Shown piece after piece: positions 51,298 through 58,890 of a stretch of 64,000 bases of DNA (position 1 is the stretch's first letter; each line of letters starts with the position of its first letter). The DNA is taken from NCBI GenBank assembly GCA_002021875.1, contig CP018627.1, positions 3,534,001 to 3,598,000 of the forward strand, written 5' to 3'. The translations under genes and the position numbers were made by a program. The notes beneath the pieces are model-generated. The model saw only the letters and a list, made by a program, of their open reading frames with translations. It was not told the origin of the DNA and did no database searches. This stretch comes from Streptomyces hygroscopicus. Its GTDB lineage: Bacteria > Actinomycetota > Actinomycetes > Streptomycetales > Streptomycetaceae.

Positions 51298-51344
51298 GTG
51301 CGCGGGCGTACAGGTGCGCGGGCGTACAGGTGCGCGGGCGCGGG
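51298..51344. repeat. 16-bp tandem repeat
   Basis: GTGCGCGGGCGTACAG occurs at 51298 and 51314 exactly, with a degenerate third unit at 51330. It lies just after the stop codon of the F420-type oxidoreductase gene on the minus strand. Confidence 0.85.
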
Positions 51345-51359
51345 TGCGCGACTGAGCGG

Positions 51360-52361
51360 TCAGCCGGTGAGCGCGGGGATGACCCGCTCGCCGTACGCGT
51401 CGAGCGTGCGCTCCTTCGCGTCATGCATCGCGTAGACGGCGAACTGGTCGACCCCCAGGGCGCGCAGCCGCTCCAGCTTCTCGATATGCGCCTCGGCCGG
51501 GCCGAGCAGGCAGAACCGGTCGACGATCTCATCGGGGACGAAGGCCGTGTCCGGATTGCCGCTGCGGCCGTGGTGTGCGTAGTCGTACCCCTGCCGCTCC
51601 TTGATATACGCGGTCAGGGACTCGGGCACGGCACCGGAGTGCTCGCCGTAGCGGGAGACCAGGTCGGCCACATGGTTGCCGACCATGCCGCCGAACCAGC
51701 GGCACTGCTCACGGGCGTAGGCCAGGTCGTCGCCGACATACGCGGGGGCGGCGACGCAGATGGTGACCGCGTCCGGATCGCGCCCGGCCTCGGCGGCGGC
51801 GGTGCGCACCGCCTTGACCATCCACTCCGTCAGGAAGGGGTCGGCGAGCTGCAGGATGAACCCGTCGGCCTTCTGCCCGGCCAGCGCGAGCGCCTTGGGG
51901 CCGTACGCCGCCATCCACACCGGCAGCCTGCTGTCCTCGATCCAGGGGATGCGCATCGGGCTGCCGTCCACGACGGCCTCCCTGCCCTCCGCCAGATCGC
52001 GGATGGCGTCGATGGCCTCGCCGAGGCGGGCGAGGGTGTTGGGCTTGCGCCCGGCCACCCGCAGCGCGGAGTCACCGCGGCCGATACCGCAGACGGTGCG
52101 GTTGCCGTACATCTCGTTGAGGGTGGCGAAGGTGGAGGCGGTCACCTCCCAGGTGCGGGTGCCCGGATTGGTGACCATGGGGCCGACGATCAGCCGCTCG
52201 GTCCGGGCCAGGATCTGGCTGTAGATGACGAACGGCTCCTGCCACAGCACGGCGGAGTCGAAGGTCCAGCCGTGGCCGAAGCCGTTGCGCTCGGCGCGGC
52301 GCATCAGCTCGACGACGGCCGAGGCGGGCGGATCGGTCTGCAGGACGAGTCCGAAATCCAT
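51360..52361 (-). CDS. Luciferase-like F420-dependent oxidoreductase (TIGR03842-like)
   Basis: 333 residues. MDFGLVLQTDPPASAVVELMRRAE and GFGHGWTFDS open a TIM barrel of the bacterial-luciferase type, with IVGPMVTNPGTRTWEVTAS and the GIGRGDSALRVAGR phosphate loop characteristic of F420 binders. It is the last gene of a four-gene operon with a dihydropyrimidinase, an aminotransferase and a ureidopropionase-like hydrolase; 14 bp separate it from the dihydropyrimidinase gene. In that setting it may perform the first, reductive step on uracil or a related ring, in place of the usual NADPH dehydrogenase; this is inference. GGGAG precedes ATG 52361. Confidence 0.82.
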   Translation of the reverse strand: MDFGLVLQTDPPASAVVELMRRAERNGFGHGWTFDSAVLWQEPFVIYSQILARTERLIVGPMVTNPGTRTWEVTASTFATLNEMYGNRTVCGIGRGDSALRVAGRKPNTLARLGEAIDAIRDLAEGREAVVDGSPMRIPWIEDSRLPVWMAAYGPKALALAGQKADGFILQLADPFLTEWMVKAVRTAAAEAGRDPDAVTICVAAPAYVGDDLAYAREQCRWFGGMVGNHVADLVSRYGEHSGAVPESLTAYIKERQGYDYAHHGRSGNPDTAFVPDEIVDRFCLLGPAEAHIEKLERLRALGVDQFAVYAMHDAKERTLDAYGERVIPALTG

Positions 52362-52375
52362 GCTCGCTCCCTGGC

Positions 52376-53776
52376 TCAGCCGAGGTACTGACAGGTGTCG
52401 CGGATGAGGAACTGGCCGTGCCCGGCACGCCCGGTGTACTCCCGCCGGTCGATGACGGGGACACCGCGCGACAGCACGGTCTCGACCTGCCCGGTGATCC
52501 GCTTGCCCTCGTACGCCGAGTAGTCGACGTCCATGTGGTGGGTCTCGGCGGACAGGGTCTGCTGGGCCCCCGGATCGTAGACGACGATGTCGGCGTCGGT
52601 CCCGGGCGCGATGGTGCCCTTCCGCGGATAGAGGCCGAACATCCTGGCCGGGGTGGCGCAGGCGATCTCGATCCAGCGGCGGCGGGAGATATGGCCGTCC
52701 ACCACGGCCTGATGGAGCAGATCCATCCGGTGCTCCACCCCCGGCATACCGTTGGGGATCTTGGAGAAGTCGCCCCGGCCCAGCTCCTTCTGCCCGGTGA
52801 AGCAGAACGGGCAGTGGTCGGTGGAGACCACCTGGAGGTCGTTGGTCCGCAGCCCCCGCCACAGCGCGGCCTGGTGCTCGACGGGCCGAAGCGGTGTGGA
52901 GCAGACGTACTTGGCGCCCTCGAAGTCCGGTTCCGCGAGGTTGTCCGTGGACAGGAACAGATACTGCGGACAGGTTTCGCCGAAGACCGGAAGCCCCAGG
53001 TCACGTGCCTGCGTCAGCTCCGCGAGGGCCTCCTGGGCCGACACATGGACGACATACAGCGGGGCGCCGGCCACCCGGGCGAGCTGGATGGCGCGATGGG
53101 TCGCCTCCGACTCCAGCAGCGCCTTGCGGACCTCACCGTGGTAGCGGGGGTCGGTCCTGCCCTCGGCCAGGGCCTGTTCCACCAGGACGTCGATGGCGAT
53201 GCCGTTCTCGGCGTGCATCATGATCAGCCCGGCGTTGGCGGAGGCGCGCTGCATGGCCCGCAGGATCTGCCCGTCGTCGCTGTAGAAGACCCCCGGGTAG
53301 GCCATGAACAGCTTGAAGCTGGTCACGCCCTCCCCCACCAGGAGATCCATCTCCTTGAGCGCGCTCTCGTTCACATCGGAGAGGATCATGTGGAAGCCGT
53401 AGTCGATGGCGCAGTTGCCCCGCGCCTTCAGGTGCCAGGCGTCCAGCCCCTCGCGCAGGGCGTGGCCCACCGTCTGGATGGCGAAGTCCACGATGGTGGT
53501 GGTGCCGCCCCAGGCCGCCGCCCGGGTGCCGGTCTCGAAGGTGTCGGCGGCGTAGGTGCCACCGAACGGCATCTCCATATGGGTGTGCCCGTCGACCCCG
53601 CCCGGGATGACGTACTTGCCGGTGGCGTCGATCGTACGGTCGGCCGTCCAGCCCTGGGCGTACGCGCTGCCGGACGAGGCGAGGGCGGCGACCTTCCCGT
53701 CCTCGATCAGCACATCGGCCAAGGTCTCCTCGGCGGCGGTGACGACCAGCCCGCCGCGGATCACGGTACGGGACAT
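52376..53776 (-). CDS. hydA: Dihydropyrimidinase/hydantoinase
   Basis: 466 residues of the amidohydrolase superfamily. The binuclear zinc ligands are all visible: H64 and H66 (DGHTHME), carboxylated K155 (SFKLFMAY), H188 (MMHAENG), H244 (VVHVSA) and D320 (STDHCPF). It opens dihydrouracil, dihydrothymine or hydantoins to carbamoyl amino acids. The start overlaps the aminotransferase stop by one base (TGATG). Complete motifs and normal length suggest an active enzyme. Natural substrate inferred from neighbours. Confidence 0.92.
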   Translation of the reverse strand: MSRTVIRGGLVVTAAEETLADVLIEDGKVAALASSGSAYAQGWTADRTIDATGKYVIPGGVDGHTHMEMPFGGTYAADTFETGTRAAAWGGTTTIVDFAIQTVGHALREGLDAWHLKARGNCAIDYGFHMILSDVNESALKEMDLLVGEGVTSFKLFMAYPGVFYSDDGQILRAMQRASANAGLIMMHAENGIAIDVLVEQALAEGRTDPRYHGEVRKALLESEATHRAIQLARVAGAPLYVVHVSAQEALAELTQARDLGLPVFGETCPQYLFLSTDNLAEPDFEGAKYVCSTPLRPVEHQAALWRGLRTNDLQVVSTDHCPFCFTGQKELGRGDFSKIPNGMPGVEHRMDLLHQAVVDGHISRRRWIEIACATPARMFGLYPRKGTIAPGTDADIVVYDPGAQQTLSAETHHMDVDYSAYEGKRITGQVETVLSRGVPVIDRREYTGRAGHGQFLIRDTCQYLG

Positions 53777-55167
53777 CAGCTCACGCTCCTTCCGGACCGG
53801 GTGGTCTTGAGGGCGGCCTCGAGGATCTCCGCGCCCTCCTCGGCCTCGGCGACGGTGAGGCTGAGCGGCGGGGCGATCCGCAGCACGCTGCTGTTGTGCC
53901 CGCCGCCCTTGCCGATGAGCAGCCCGCCCTCCCGGGCGGCCTCCAGAACGGCGGACGCGCCCTCGGGGTACGGGTCGCCGGTGCCCGGCTCGACCAGCTC
54001 GATGCCGATCATCAGCCCCCGGCCGCGGACCTCGCGCACGGTGTCCAGACCGGCGCAGGCCGCGCGCAGCCGCTCGATCAGCAGCCCGCCGACCCGGCGG
54101 GCATTGCCCTGCAGATCGTGTTCGACCAGATGGGTGAGGTTGGCCAGACCGGCGGCCATCGTGATGGGGCTGCCGCCGAAGGTGGAGATGGAGTTGGCGC
54201 CCAGGCAGTTCATGACCTCGGCGCGGGCGACGACACCGCCGATCGACATGCCGTTGCCGATGCCCTTGGCGAAGGTGAGGATGTCGGGCGGCCCGGAGCG
54301 GTCGTGTGCCTGCCAGCCCCAGAAGTGGTCGCCGGTGCGGCCCCAGCCCGTCTGCACCTCATCGGTGATCCACAGGATGCCGTGCCGGTCGAGCACCTCG
54401 CGGAAGGCGGCGAACAGCCCGTCGGGCGGCGAGGTGAAACCGCCGACGCCCTGGACCGGCTCGGCGATCAGCGCGGCGACATTGCCGTGCGCCTGGCCGA
54501 GGACGTCCTCGAGATCGGCGACGCACGCCTTGATGAACTCCCCGTCGGACAGCCCGGCGAACGGCCCCCGGGTGCGCACCCCGCCATGCACGTACAGCGT
54601 CTGCAGCGGGGACAGGCTGGTCGGCGACCAGCCGCGGTTGCCGGTGATGCCGACGGCCGAGAAGGAGCGGCCGTGGTAGCTGTTGCGCATCGCCAGGATC
54701 TGGTTGGAGCGGCGGTAGGTGGTGGCGAGCAGCAGGGCCGTGTCATTGGCCTCGGTGCCGGAGGTGGTGAAGAAGACCCGCGCGTCCGGGATGCCGGACA
54801 GGGTGGCGACCCGCTCGGCCAGGTCGACCATGGGCCGGTCGAGGTAGAGCGTGGACGTGTGCAGGATCCGGCCCGCCTGCTCGCTGATGGCCTTGGTGAC
54901 CTCGGGGAGGGCGTGCGCGGTCATGGTGGTGAGGATGCCGCCGAAGAAGTCGAGGTAGCGGTTGCCCTCGGCGTCCCAGACATGGCGGCCCTCGCCGTGG
55001 GTGATCTCGATGGGGCGCTGGTAGTAGACGGCGAGCCAGTCGGGGAGCACGGCTTGGTGCCGGGTGTGCAGGGCCGCGTGGGTGCCGCGGTTGGCATCGC
55101 CGCTGCCCGTGGCATCGCTGCTGCTCACGGCGTCGCTGCTGCTCACGGCGTCGCTGCTGTCGCTCAT
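53776..55167 (-). CDS. Class III aminotransferase (beta-alanine/AGXT2-like)
   Basis: 463 residues from ATG 55167, which overlaps the hydrolase stop as ATGA. PLP-site features: FFTTSGTEANDTALLLA, NSYHGRS, LWITDEVQTGWGRTG and the lysine in TFAKGIGNGMSIGG. It probably moves the amino group of beta-alanine or a related omega-amino acid to pyruvate or glyoxylate. The first 25 residues (SSDAVSSSDAVSSSDA) come from an 18-bp tandem DNA repeat at about 55107-55160 and are not part of the fold. Confidence 0.9.
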   Translation of the reverse strand: MSDSSDAVSSSDAVSSSDATGSGDANRGTHAALHTRHQAVLPDWLAVYYQRPIEITHGEGRHVWDAEGNRYLDFFGGILTTMTAHALPEVTKAISEQAGRILHTSTLYLDRPMVDLAERVATLSGIPDARVFFTTSGTEANDTALLLATTYRRSNQILAMRNSYHGRSFSAVGITGNRGWSPTSLSPLQTLYVHGGVRTRGPFAGLSDGEFIKACVADLEDVLGQAHGNVAALIAEPVQGVGGFTSPPDGLFAAFREVLDRHGILWITDEVQTGWGRTGDHFWGWQAHDRSGPPDILTFAKGIGNGMSIGGVVARAEVMNCLGANSISTFGGSPITMAAGLANLTHLVEHDLQGNARRVGGLLIERLRAACAGLDTVREVRGRGLMIGIELVEPGTGDPYPEGASAVLEAAREGGLLIGKGGGHNSSVLRIAPPLSLTVAEAEEGAEILEAALKTTRSGRSVS

Positions 55168-56006
55168 GGCTTCACCAGCCCCTCGTAGGCGTCGGGGCGC
55201 CGGTCGCGGTAGAACGCCCACTGCTGCCGGACCTCGTCGATCAGACCGAAGTCGAGATCGCGGACGATCAGCTCCTCCTCCTTGTCACTGGCCACGTCGC
55301 CGACGAACTGGCCGCGCGGATCGACGAAGTAGCTGGTGCCGTAGAAGTCGTTGTCGCCGTACTCCTCGATGCCGACGCGATTGATCGCGGCGATGAAGTA
55401 CTCATTGGCGACGGCCGCGGCGGGCTGTTCGAGCTGCCAGAGATAGGCCGACAGCCCACGGGAAGTGGCCGAGGGGTTGTAGACGATTTGCGCCCCGGCC
55501 AGGCCCAGCGCACGCCAGCCCTCGGGGAAGTGGCGGTCGTAGCAGATGTACACCCCGACCTTGCCCACGGCGGTGTCGAACACCGGCCAGCCCACATTCC
55601 CCGGCTTGAAGTAGTACTTCTCCCAGAACCCCTTGACCTGCGGGATGTGGTGCTTGCGGTACTTGCCCAGATAGCTGCCGTCCGCGTCGATCACGGCCGC
55701 GGTGTTGTAGTAGAAGCCCGACTGCTCGAGCTCGAAGACCGGCACCACGATCACCATGCCGGTCTCCCGCGCCAGCTCCCGCATCCGCTGCACGGTCGGC
55801 CCATCCGGCACCGGCTCCGCCCACCGGTAGTGCTCCGCCTCCTGCACTTGGCAGAAGTACGGCGCGTTGAACACCTCCTGGAAGCCAATCACCTTGGCGC
55901 CCTGCGCGGCCGCCTGCCGGGCGTAGTCCTCATGCTTCGCGATCATCGATTCGGTATCGCCGGTCCAGGTGGCCTGGACGAGAGCGGCACGTACGAGGTT
56001 GGCCAT
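55164..56006 (-). CDS. Nitrilase-superfamily hydrolase, beta-ureidopropionase-like
   Basis: 280 residues with the complete Glu-Lys-Cys triad: E44 (FQEVFNAPYF), K118 (YRKHHIPQ) and C155 (VYICYDRHFPEG). The ICYDRHFPEGWRALGLAGA and NPSATSRGLSAYLWQLEQPAAA segments match N-carbamoyl-beta-alanine/N-carbamoylputrescine amidases. With dihydropyrimidinase beside it, removal of the carbamoyl group from N-carbamoyl-beta-alanine is the likely task. It is the first gene of the operon; GAGGAGC precedes ATG 56006, and a 14-bp palindrome lies 21 bp upstream. Confidence 0.9.
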   Translation of the reverse strand: MANLVRAALVQATWTGDTESMIAKHEDYARQAAAQGAKVIGFQEVFNAPYFCQVQEAEHYRWAEPVPDGPTVQRMRELARETGMVIVVPVFELEQSGFYYNTAAVIDADGSYLGKYRKHHIPQVKGFWEKYYFKPGNVGWPVFDTAVGKVGVYICYDRHFPEGWRALGLAGAQIVYNPSATSRGLSAYLWQLEQPAAAVANEYFIAAINRVGIEEYGDNDFYGTSYFVDPRGQFVGDVASDKEEELIVRDLDFGLIDEVRQQWAFYRDRRPDAYEGLVKP

Positions 56007-56026
56007 GATCAGCTCCTCAACCTATG

Positions 56027-56040
56027 TCTACGCACGTAGA
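56027..56040. promoter_or_regulatory. Putative operator of the pyrimidine-type operon
   Basis: TCTACGCACGTAGA is a perfect 6-2-6 palindrome, 21 bp before the first ATG. Its form fits a GntR- or PucR-type dimer site acting as a block to transcription or early elongation. No regulator gene is adjacent. Confidence 0.5.
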
Positions 56041-56308
56041 ATCCGGCTTTGAAGAACGTAAGAGCGCACTGACCACTCTGGCAATACCGCCGCCGTTACT
56101 CAACGAAGACGATCACGTTTCCTGTTTTATCGGCTTGCGGGGTGAGCGGATGGGTGCGGGTTTCGTCTCGCGCCTCCGGCGCAAATAAGCAGCGGCGGCG
56201 GGAGCGGGGGGCGCGGGCCGCGTCGCCGACCGCCGGGCCGGTTGGGTGGACCTGGGTGGCGGCTCTCGTGATCCGGAGTTGAGACCCATTCGGGCTAACG
56301 GCCCCTCT

Positions 56309-56377
56309 GGGTACCCCCCCGAAAAAACGCTTGATCTGAAGCAACTAATTTGTCAAACGTTTTCAGGAGGGGTACCC
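56309..56377. repeat. Nested inverted repeats bounding an AT-rich island
   Basis: GGGTACCCC (56309-56317) faces GGGGTACCC (56369-56377). Inside, GAAAAAACG (56321-56329) faces CGTTTTC (56358-56364). The 51 bp between the outer arms are near 40% G+C. It is intergenic, about 300 bp from the nearest start and 190 bp from the stop of the Pro/Ala-rich protein gene. Confidence 0.75.
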
Positions 56378-56563
56378 AACCCCCCCTCGGCTGTCCGGCG
56401 CCGACCCCAGCCCCTCGGCCAGGGAGGCCGCCACCGGGGCCCACGCCCACCGGCCCGGCGCCCGGCAGCGGCGCCGCGCCCACCACCGCCGCCGCTGCTC
56501 AAATGCGCCGAAGGCGCGAAACGGCGCCGCACCCAACCAACGAGCGCCACCCGGAGCTCAGGC

Positions 56564-58216
56564 TCACGCCAGACCGGGTACGCCCGGCAGCCCCGCGGCG
56601 CGCAGCGCATGGGCGAGATCGTGGTGACTGCTGGAGGACACACCGGCGGCAGCATCGAGCAGCAGGGGCACCAGCGTGGCGGGGTCCTCTGCCGCCGCCC
56701 GCGCCACCTCCTCCGGCGTACGGGCCCGTACCAGCGCCTCCAGCAGAAACGCCGCCCTGTAAGGGGCGCCCGCCGCGAGGAGCGCCTGGGTGGTGTGGGC
56801 CACCTCGGGGACGGGGCGCGAAACGCTCTGCCGTAGCAGCCGCTCGCCGTCGGCCTCGCGGTCCGCCGCGACCAGCGCTTCGGCGGCTGCGGCGAGCCGT
56901 GCGGGCGGCAGACACGCCATCTCCCACAGCAGCGTGGACACATCGGCCCCGAGTCCGGCGCGCTCCAGCTCCTCCGCGAGGACGGGCAACCGTGGGGCGG
57001 GCCAGGCGGCGGCCTCACACAGCACCACATGGGCCTCGCCGGATCGGCCTGCCGCCCGGAGTCGACCGAGCCGTGCGACGGCCTCCTGAGCGGCACGTCG
57101 CGCGGCGGCGCGCTCCGCCGCCTCCCGGGCAAGCCGCCGCCCATCGTCCGCCGCCTTGTCCCGCCTACGGCGTTTGCCGCCGCCCTCGCCGTCGTACGCC
57201 CCGGCGAACCGAGCACCGCGCGGGGTCGCGGTGACTTCACTCCCGCTCTCCGCCGAGGGCGGGGCAGGCGAGGACGGCGGCGGGGCCGCCGTGCCCCCGC
57301 CTCCGGCCCCGGCAAACCGCGCCCCGCGAGGTCTCGGCGCCGTGCCCACCTCCTCGACCCCAGCGAACCGCGCCCCGCGCGGCCGAGGGGAGGCAGCGGC
57401 AGGCGCAGGCGGCATGGGCTCCCGGCCCTGCACGGGCGGCTCGAAAGACGCGTCCGCGCCCGAACCCACACCAGACGCGGAGGTACCCGGTGCCATGGGC
57501 CCCGCCGTCGGGGCCAACGGCCGGGGCGCCAGGGCGGGCGCGGTCGGCGTGGGGCCCGCCGGGGCCGTCGGCCAAGGCGCCAGGGCGGGCGCGGTTGGCG
57601 TGGGGCCCGCCTGGGCCGTCGGCCAAGGCGCCGGGGCAGGCGCGGTGGGGTCCGTCGGCGGGGTCGGCGCGGCGGGGGGCACGGGCTCCGGGGCCGGTGG
57701 ATGGGAGGGGCGGGACCCGAGGGCGGTGAGGCGGGCGTGGAGTTCTTCGGTGCGGGCCGTCGCACGACGCCAGTCGTCGTGGGCCCAGGCCAGCTCCGCG
57801 CCGAGGCGTTCGCGGTCGGCCGCGGCCTCGGCGGCGGACAACGCCGCCTGGAGGTCGCGTTCGCGACGGTCGGCGTTCCGCTGTTCGCGGAGCATGCCGT
57901 CCAGGCGGTCCCGGAGCGCCTCGCGGCTGCCGGGTCCGGCGTCGTGGGCCGCGACCGAGGCACGGTAGAGGGTCGCCGCGCGGGCCGCCGCCTCCTGGGC
58001 GGTCCCGACGCCGCGCTGGGTGGAGAGGTCCTGCAGCAGGGATTGGACGACGTCCCACGGCGGCACCTCAAGGCCGTCGAGACAGGCCCGCAGCCCCTCG
58101 GGGTCGCGCAGGGCGAAGACGCCGTACCAGCCCGTCCCCGCGTCCAGCCGCCTCGTCAGCGCCCGCAGATATCTCGCGAACTCCTCGACCTCGGCCGGGA
58201 GTTGCCCGCTCGCCAT
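56564..58216 (-). CDS. Pro/Ala-rich modular protein with RGARFAG repeats, function unknown
   Basis: 550 residues, often given the misleading name UL36-like tegument protein. Residues 1-70 form a conserved helical head (LPAEVEEFARYLRALTRRLD, WYGVFALRDPEGLRACLDG, PPWDVVQSLLQDL). Then a coiled coil (about 95-185), a Pro/Ala/Thr-rich linker with repeated PTAPALAPWPTAPAGP-type blocks, three PRGARFAG motifs (about 300-365) and a helical C-terminal domain of about 170 residues made of TPR/HEAT-like pairs. No enzyme motif or membrane helix. ATG 58216 follows GGGGAGG. Its role may be scaffolding; I do not recognise the function. Confidence 0.72.
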   Translation of the reverse strand: MASGQLPAEVEEFARYLRALTRRLDAGTGWYGVFALRDPEGLRACLDGLEVPPWDVVQSLLQDLSTQRGVGTAQEAAARAATLYRASVAAHDAGPGSREALRDRLDGMLREQRNADRRERDLQAALSAAEAAADRERLGAELAWAHDDWRRATARTEELHARLTALGSRPSHPPAPEPVPPAAPTPPTDPTAPAPAPWPTAQAGPTPTAPALAPWPTAPAGPTPTAPALAPRPLAPTAGPMAPGTSASGVGSGADASFEPPVQGREPMPPAPAAASPRPRGARFAGVEEVGTAPRPRGARFAGAGGGGTAAPPPSSPAPPSAESGSEVTATPRGARFAGAYDGEGGGKRRRRDKAADDGRRLAREAAERAAARRAAQEAVARLGRLRAAGRSGEAHVVLCEAAAWPAPRLPVLAEELERAGLGADVSTLLWEMACLPPARLAAAAEALVAADREADGERLLRQSVSRPVPEVAHTTQALLAAGAPYRAAFLLEALVRARTPEEVARAAAEDPATLVPLLLDAAAGVSSSSHHDLAHALRAAGLPGVPGLA

Positions 58217-58327
58217 GGCCTCCCCTCCCCCTCGGACGATGCACGGCCCAAGGCCACGCATTCGACACCCTGCGTGTTACGGATTCGGTTACGGCTGCGC
58301 TACGAGCGCTTTTCCTGCTCCGCACAC

Positions 58328-58355
58328 GACAGGCAAACTTGCAAGTTTGTCTGTC
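58328..58355. promoter_or_regulatory. 28-bp MarR operator
   Basis: The core AAACTTGCAAGTTT is a perfect palindrome. Extended to 28 bp (58328-58355, GACAG...CTGTC ends), only one pair is mismatched. It covers the -35 (TTGCAA, 58340-58345) of the promoter for the MarR gene, so binding would block RNA polymerase and give autorepression. Confidence 0.85.
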
Positions 58356-58375
58356 GAACTCCTAGGCTGAGGGCA
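58340..58375 (+). promoter_or_regulatory. Leaderless promoter of the marR-MFS operon
   Basis: -35 TTGCAA (58340-58345), 17-bp spacing, -10 TAGGCT (58363-58368), and the ATG at 58375 exactly 7 nt later. There is no ribosome site, so the mRNA is probably leaderless. Confidence 0.65.
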
Positions 58376-58890
58376 TGGCCACGTCTGATCACCCGCCCAC
58401 CGAGCCCGCCCTTCGGTCAGAGCTCGCCCACCGGCCAGAGAGCGACCCCCGGCCAGAGACCGGCCCGCGGGCCGAAGAGCGCATCGCCGTCGACCTCGCC
58501 GCGGTCGTCAGTCAGCTGATGCGCCGTATGCGGGCGGCCTCCTCGCAGGGGGCGCTCACCCCCTCCCAGCGCGCGGTCATCAGCCGGCTCTACACCGAGG
58601 GGCCGACCACCACCGCCGCGCTGGCCCGCGCCGAGCTGGTCCGGCCGCAGTCGATGCGCATGATCCTTGCCGCGCTGGAGGAGCAGACCCTGGTGGAGCG
58701 GGCCCCGCATCCCACCGACGGACGGCAGGTGGTCTTCTCGATCACCGAGCGGGGGCGGGAGGCGATCACCTCCGTACGGCAGGCCAAGCAGAGCTGGCTG
58801 CTCGACGCGATCGACACCCGTCTCGACGCCGATGAGCGCCGCACCCTCGCCGAGGCCACCGATCTCCTCAAGCGGCTGGTCCAGGAATGA
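58375..58890 (+). CDS. MarR-family transcriptional regulator
   Basis: 171 residues. A charged N-terminal tail is followed by the dimer helix (VVSQLMRRMRAASS), a winged helix-turn-helix (AALARAELVRPQSMRMILAALEEQ) and the wing (ERAPHPTDGRQVVFSITERG), with the conserved D-GR. It probably represses its own operon until a phenolic or toxic ligand binds. The stop overlaps the MFS start (ATGA), so the sensor and the pump are co-translated. Confidence 0.92.
   Translation: MATSDHPPTEPALRSELAHRPESDPRPETGPRAEERIAVDLAAVVSQLMRRMRAASSQGALTPSQRAVISRLYTEGPTTTAALARAELVRPQSMRMILAALEEQTLVERAPHPTDGRQVVFSITERGREAITSVRQAKQSWLLDAIDTRLDADERRTLAEATDLLKRLVQE

Larger units (their letters stand above)
51043..51359. other. 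317-bp region upstream of the O-methyltransferase gene
   Basis: The part next to the O-methyltransferase is AT-rich and holds a good -10 (TACAAT on the minus strand, 51113-51108). The other half is GC-rich, with a GGCCGG-type palindromic patch at about 51265-51290 that may terminate the pyd-like operon from the opposite side, and a 16-bp tandem repeat. Confidence 0.5.
56007..56563. other. 557-bp region upstream of the pyrimidine-type operon
   Basis: It contains the palindrome at 56027, an AT-rich island with nested inverted repeats at 56309-56377, and GC-rich flanks. An 82-codon minus-strand frame (56344-56096) has no recognisable features and no ribosome site. I see regulatory DNA but no gene. 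Confidence 0.5.

Noticed and set aside
48412..53776. Secondary-metabolite gene cluster
   Set aside because: There is a methyltransferase and a pump but no synthase, ligase or other scaffold-forming enzyme.
56096..56344. 82-codon minus-strand gene upstream of the pyrimidine-type operon
   Set aside because: No ribosome site, no recognisable domain, and it crosses the palindromic regulatory region.
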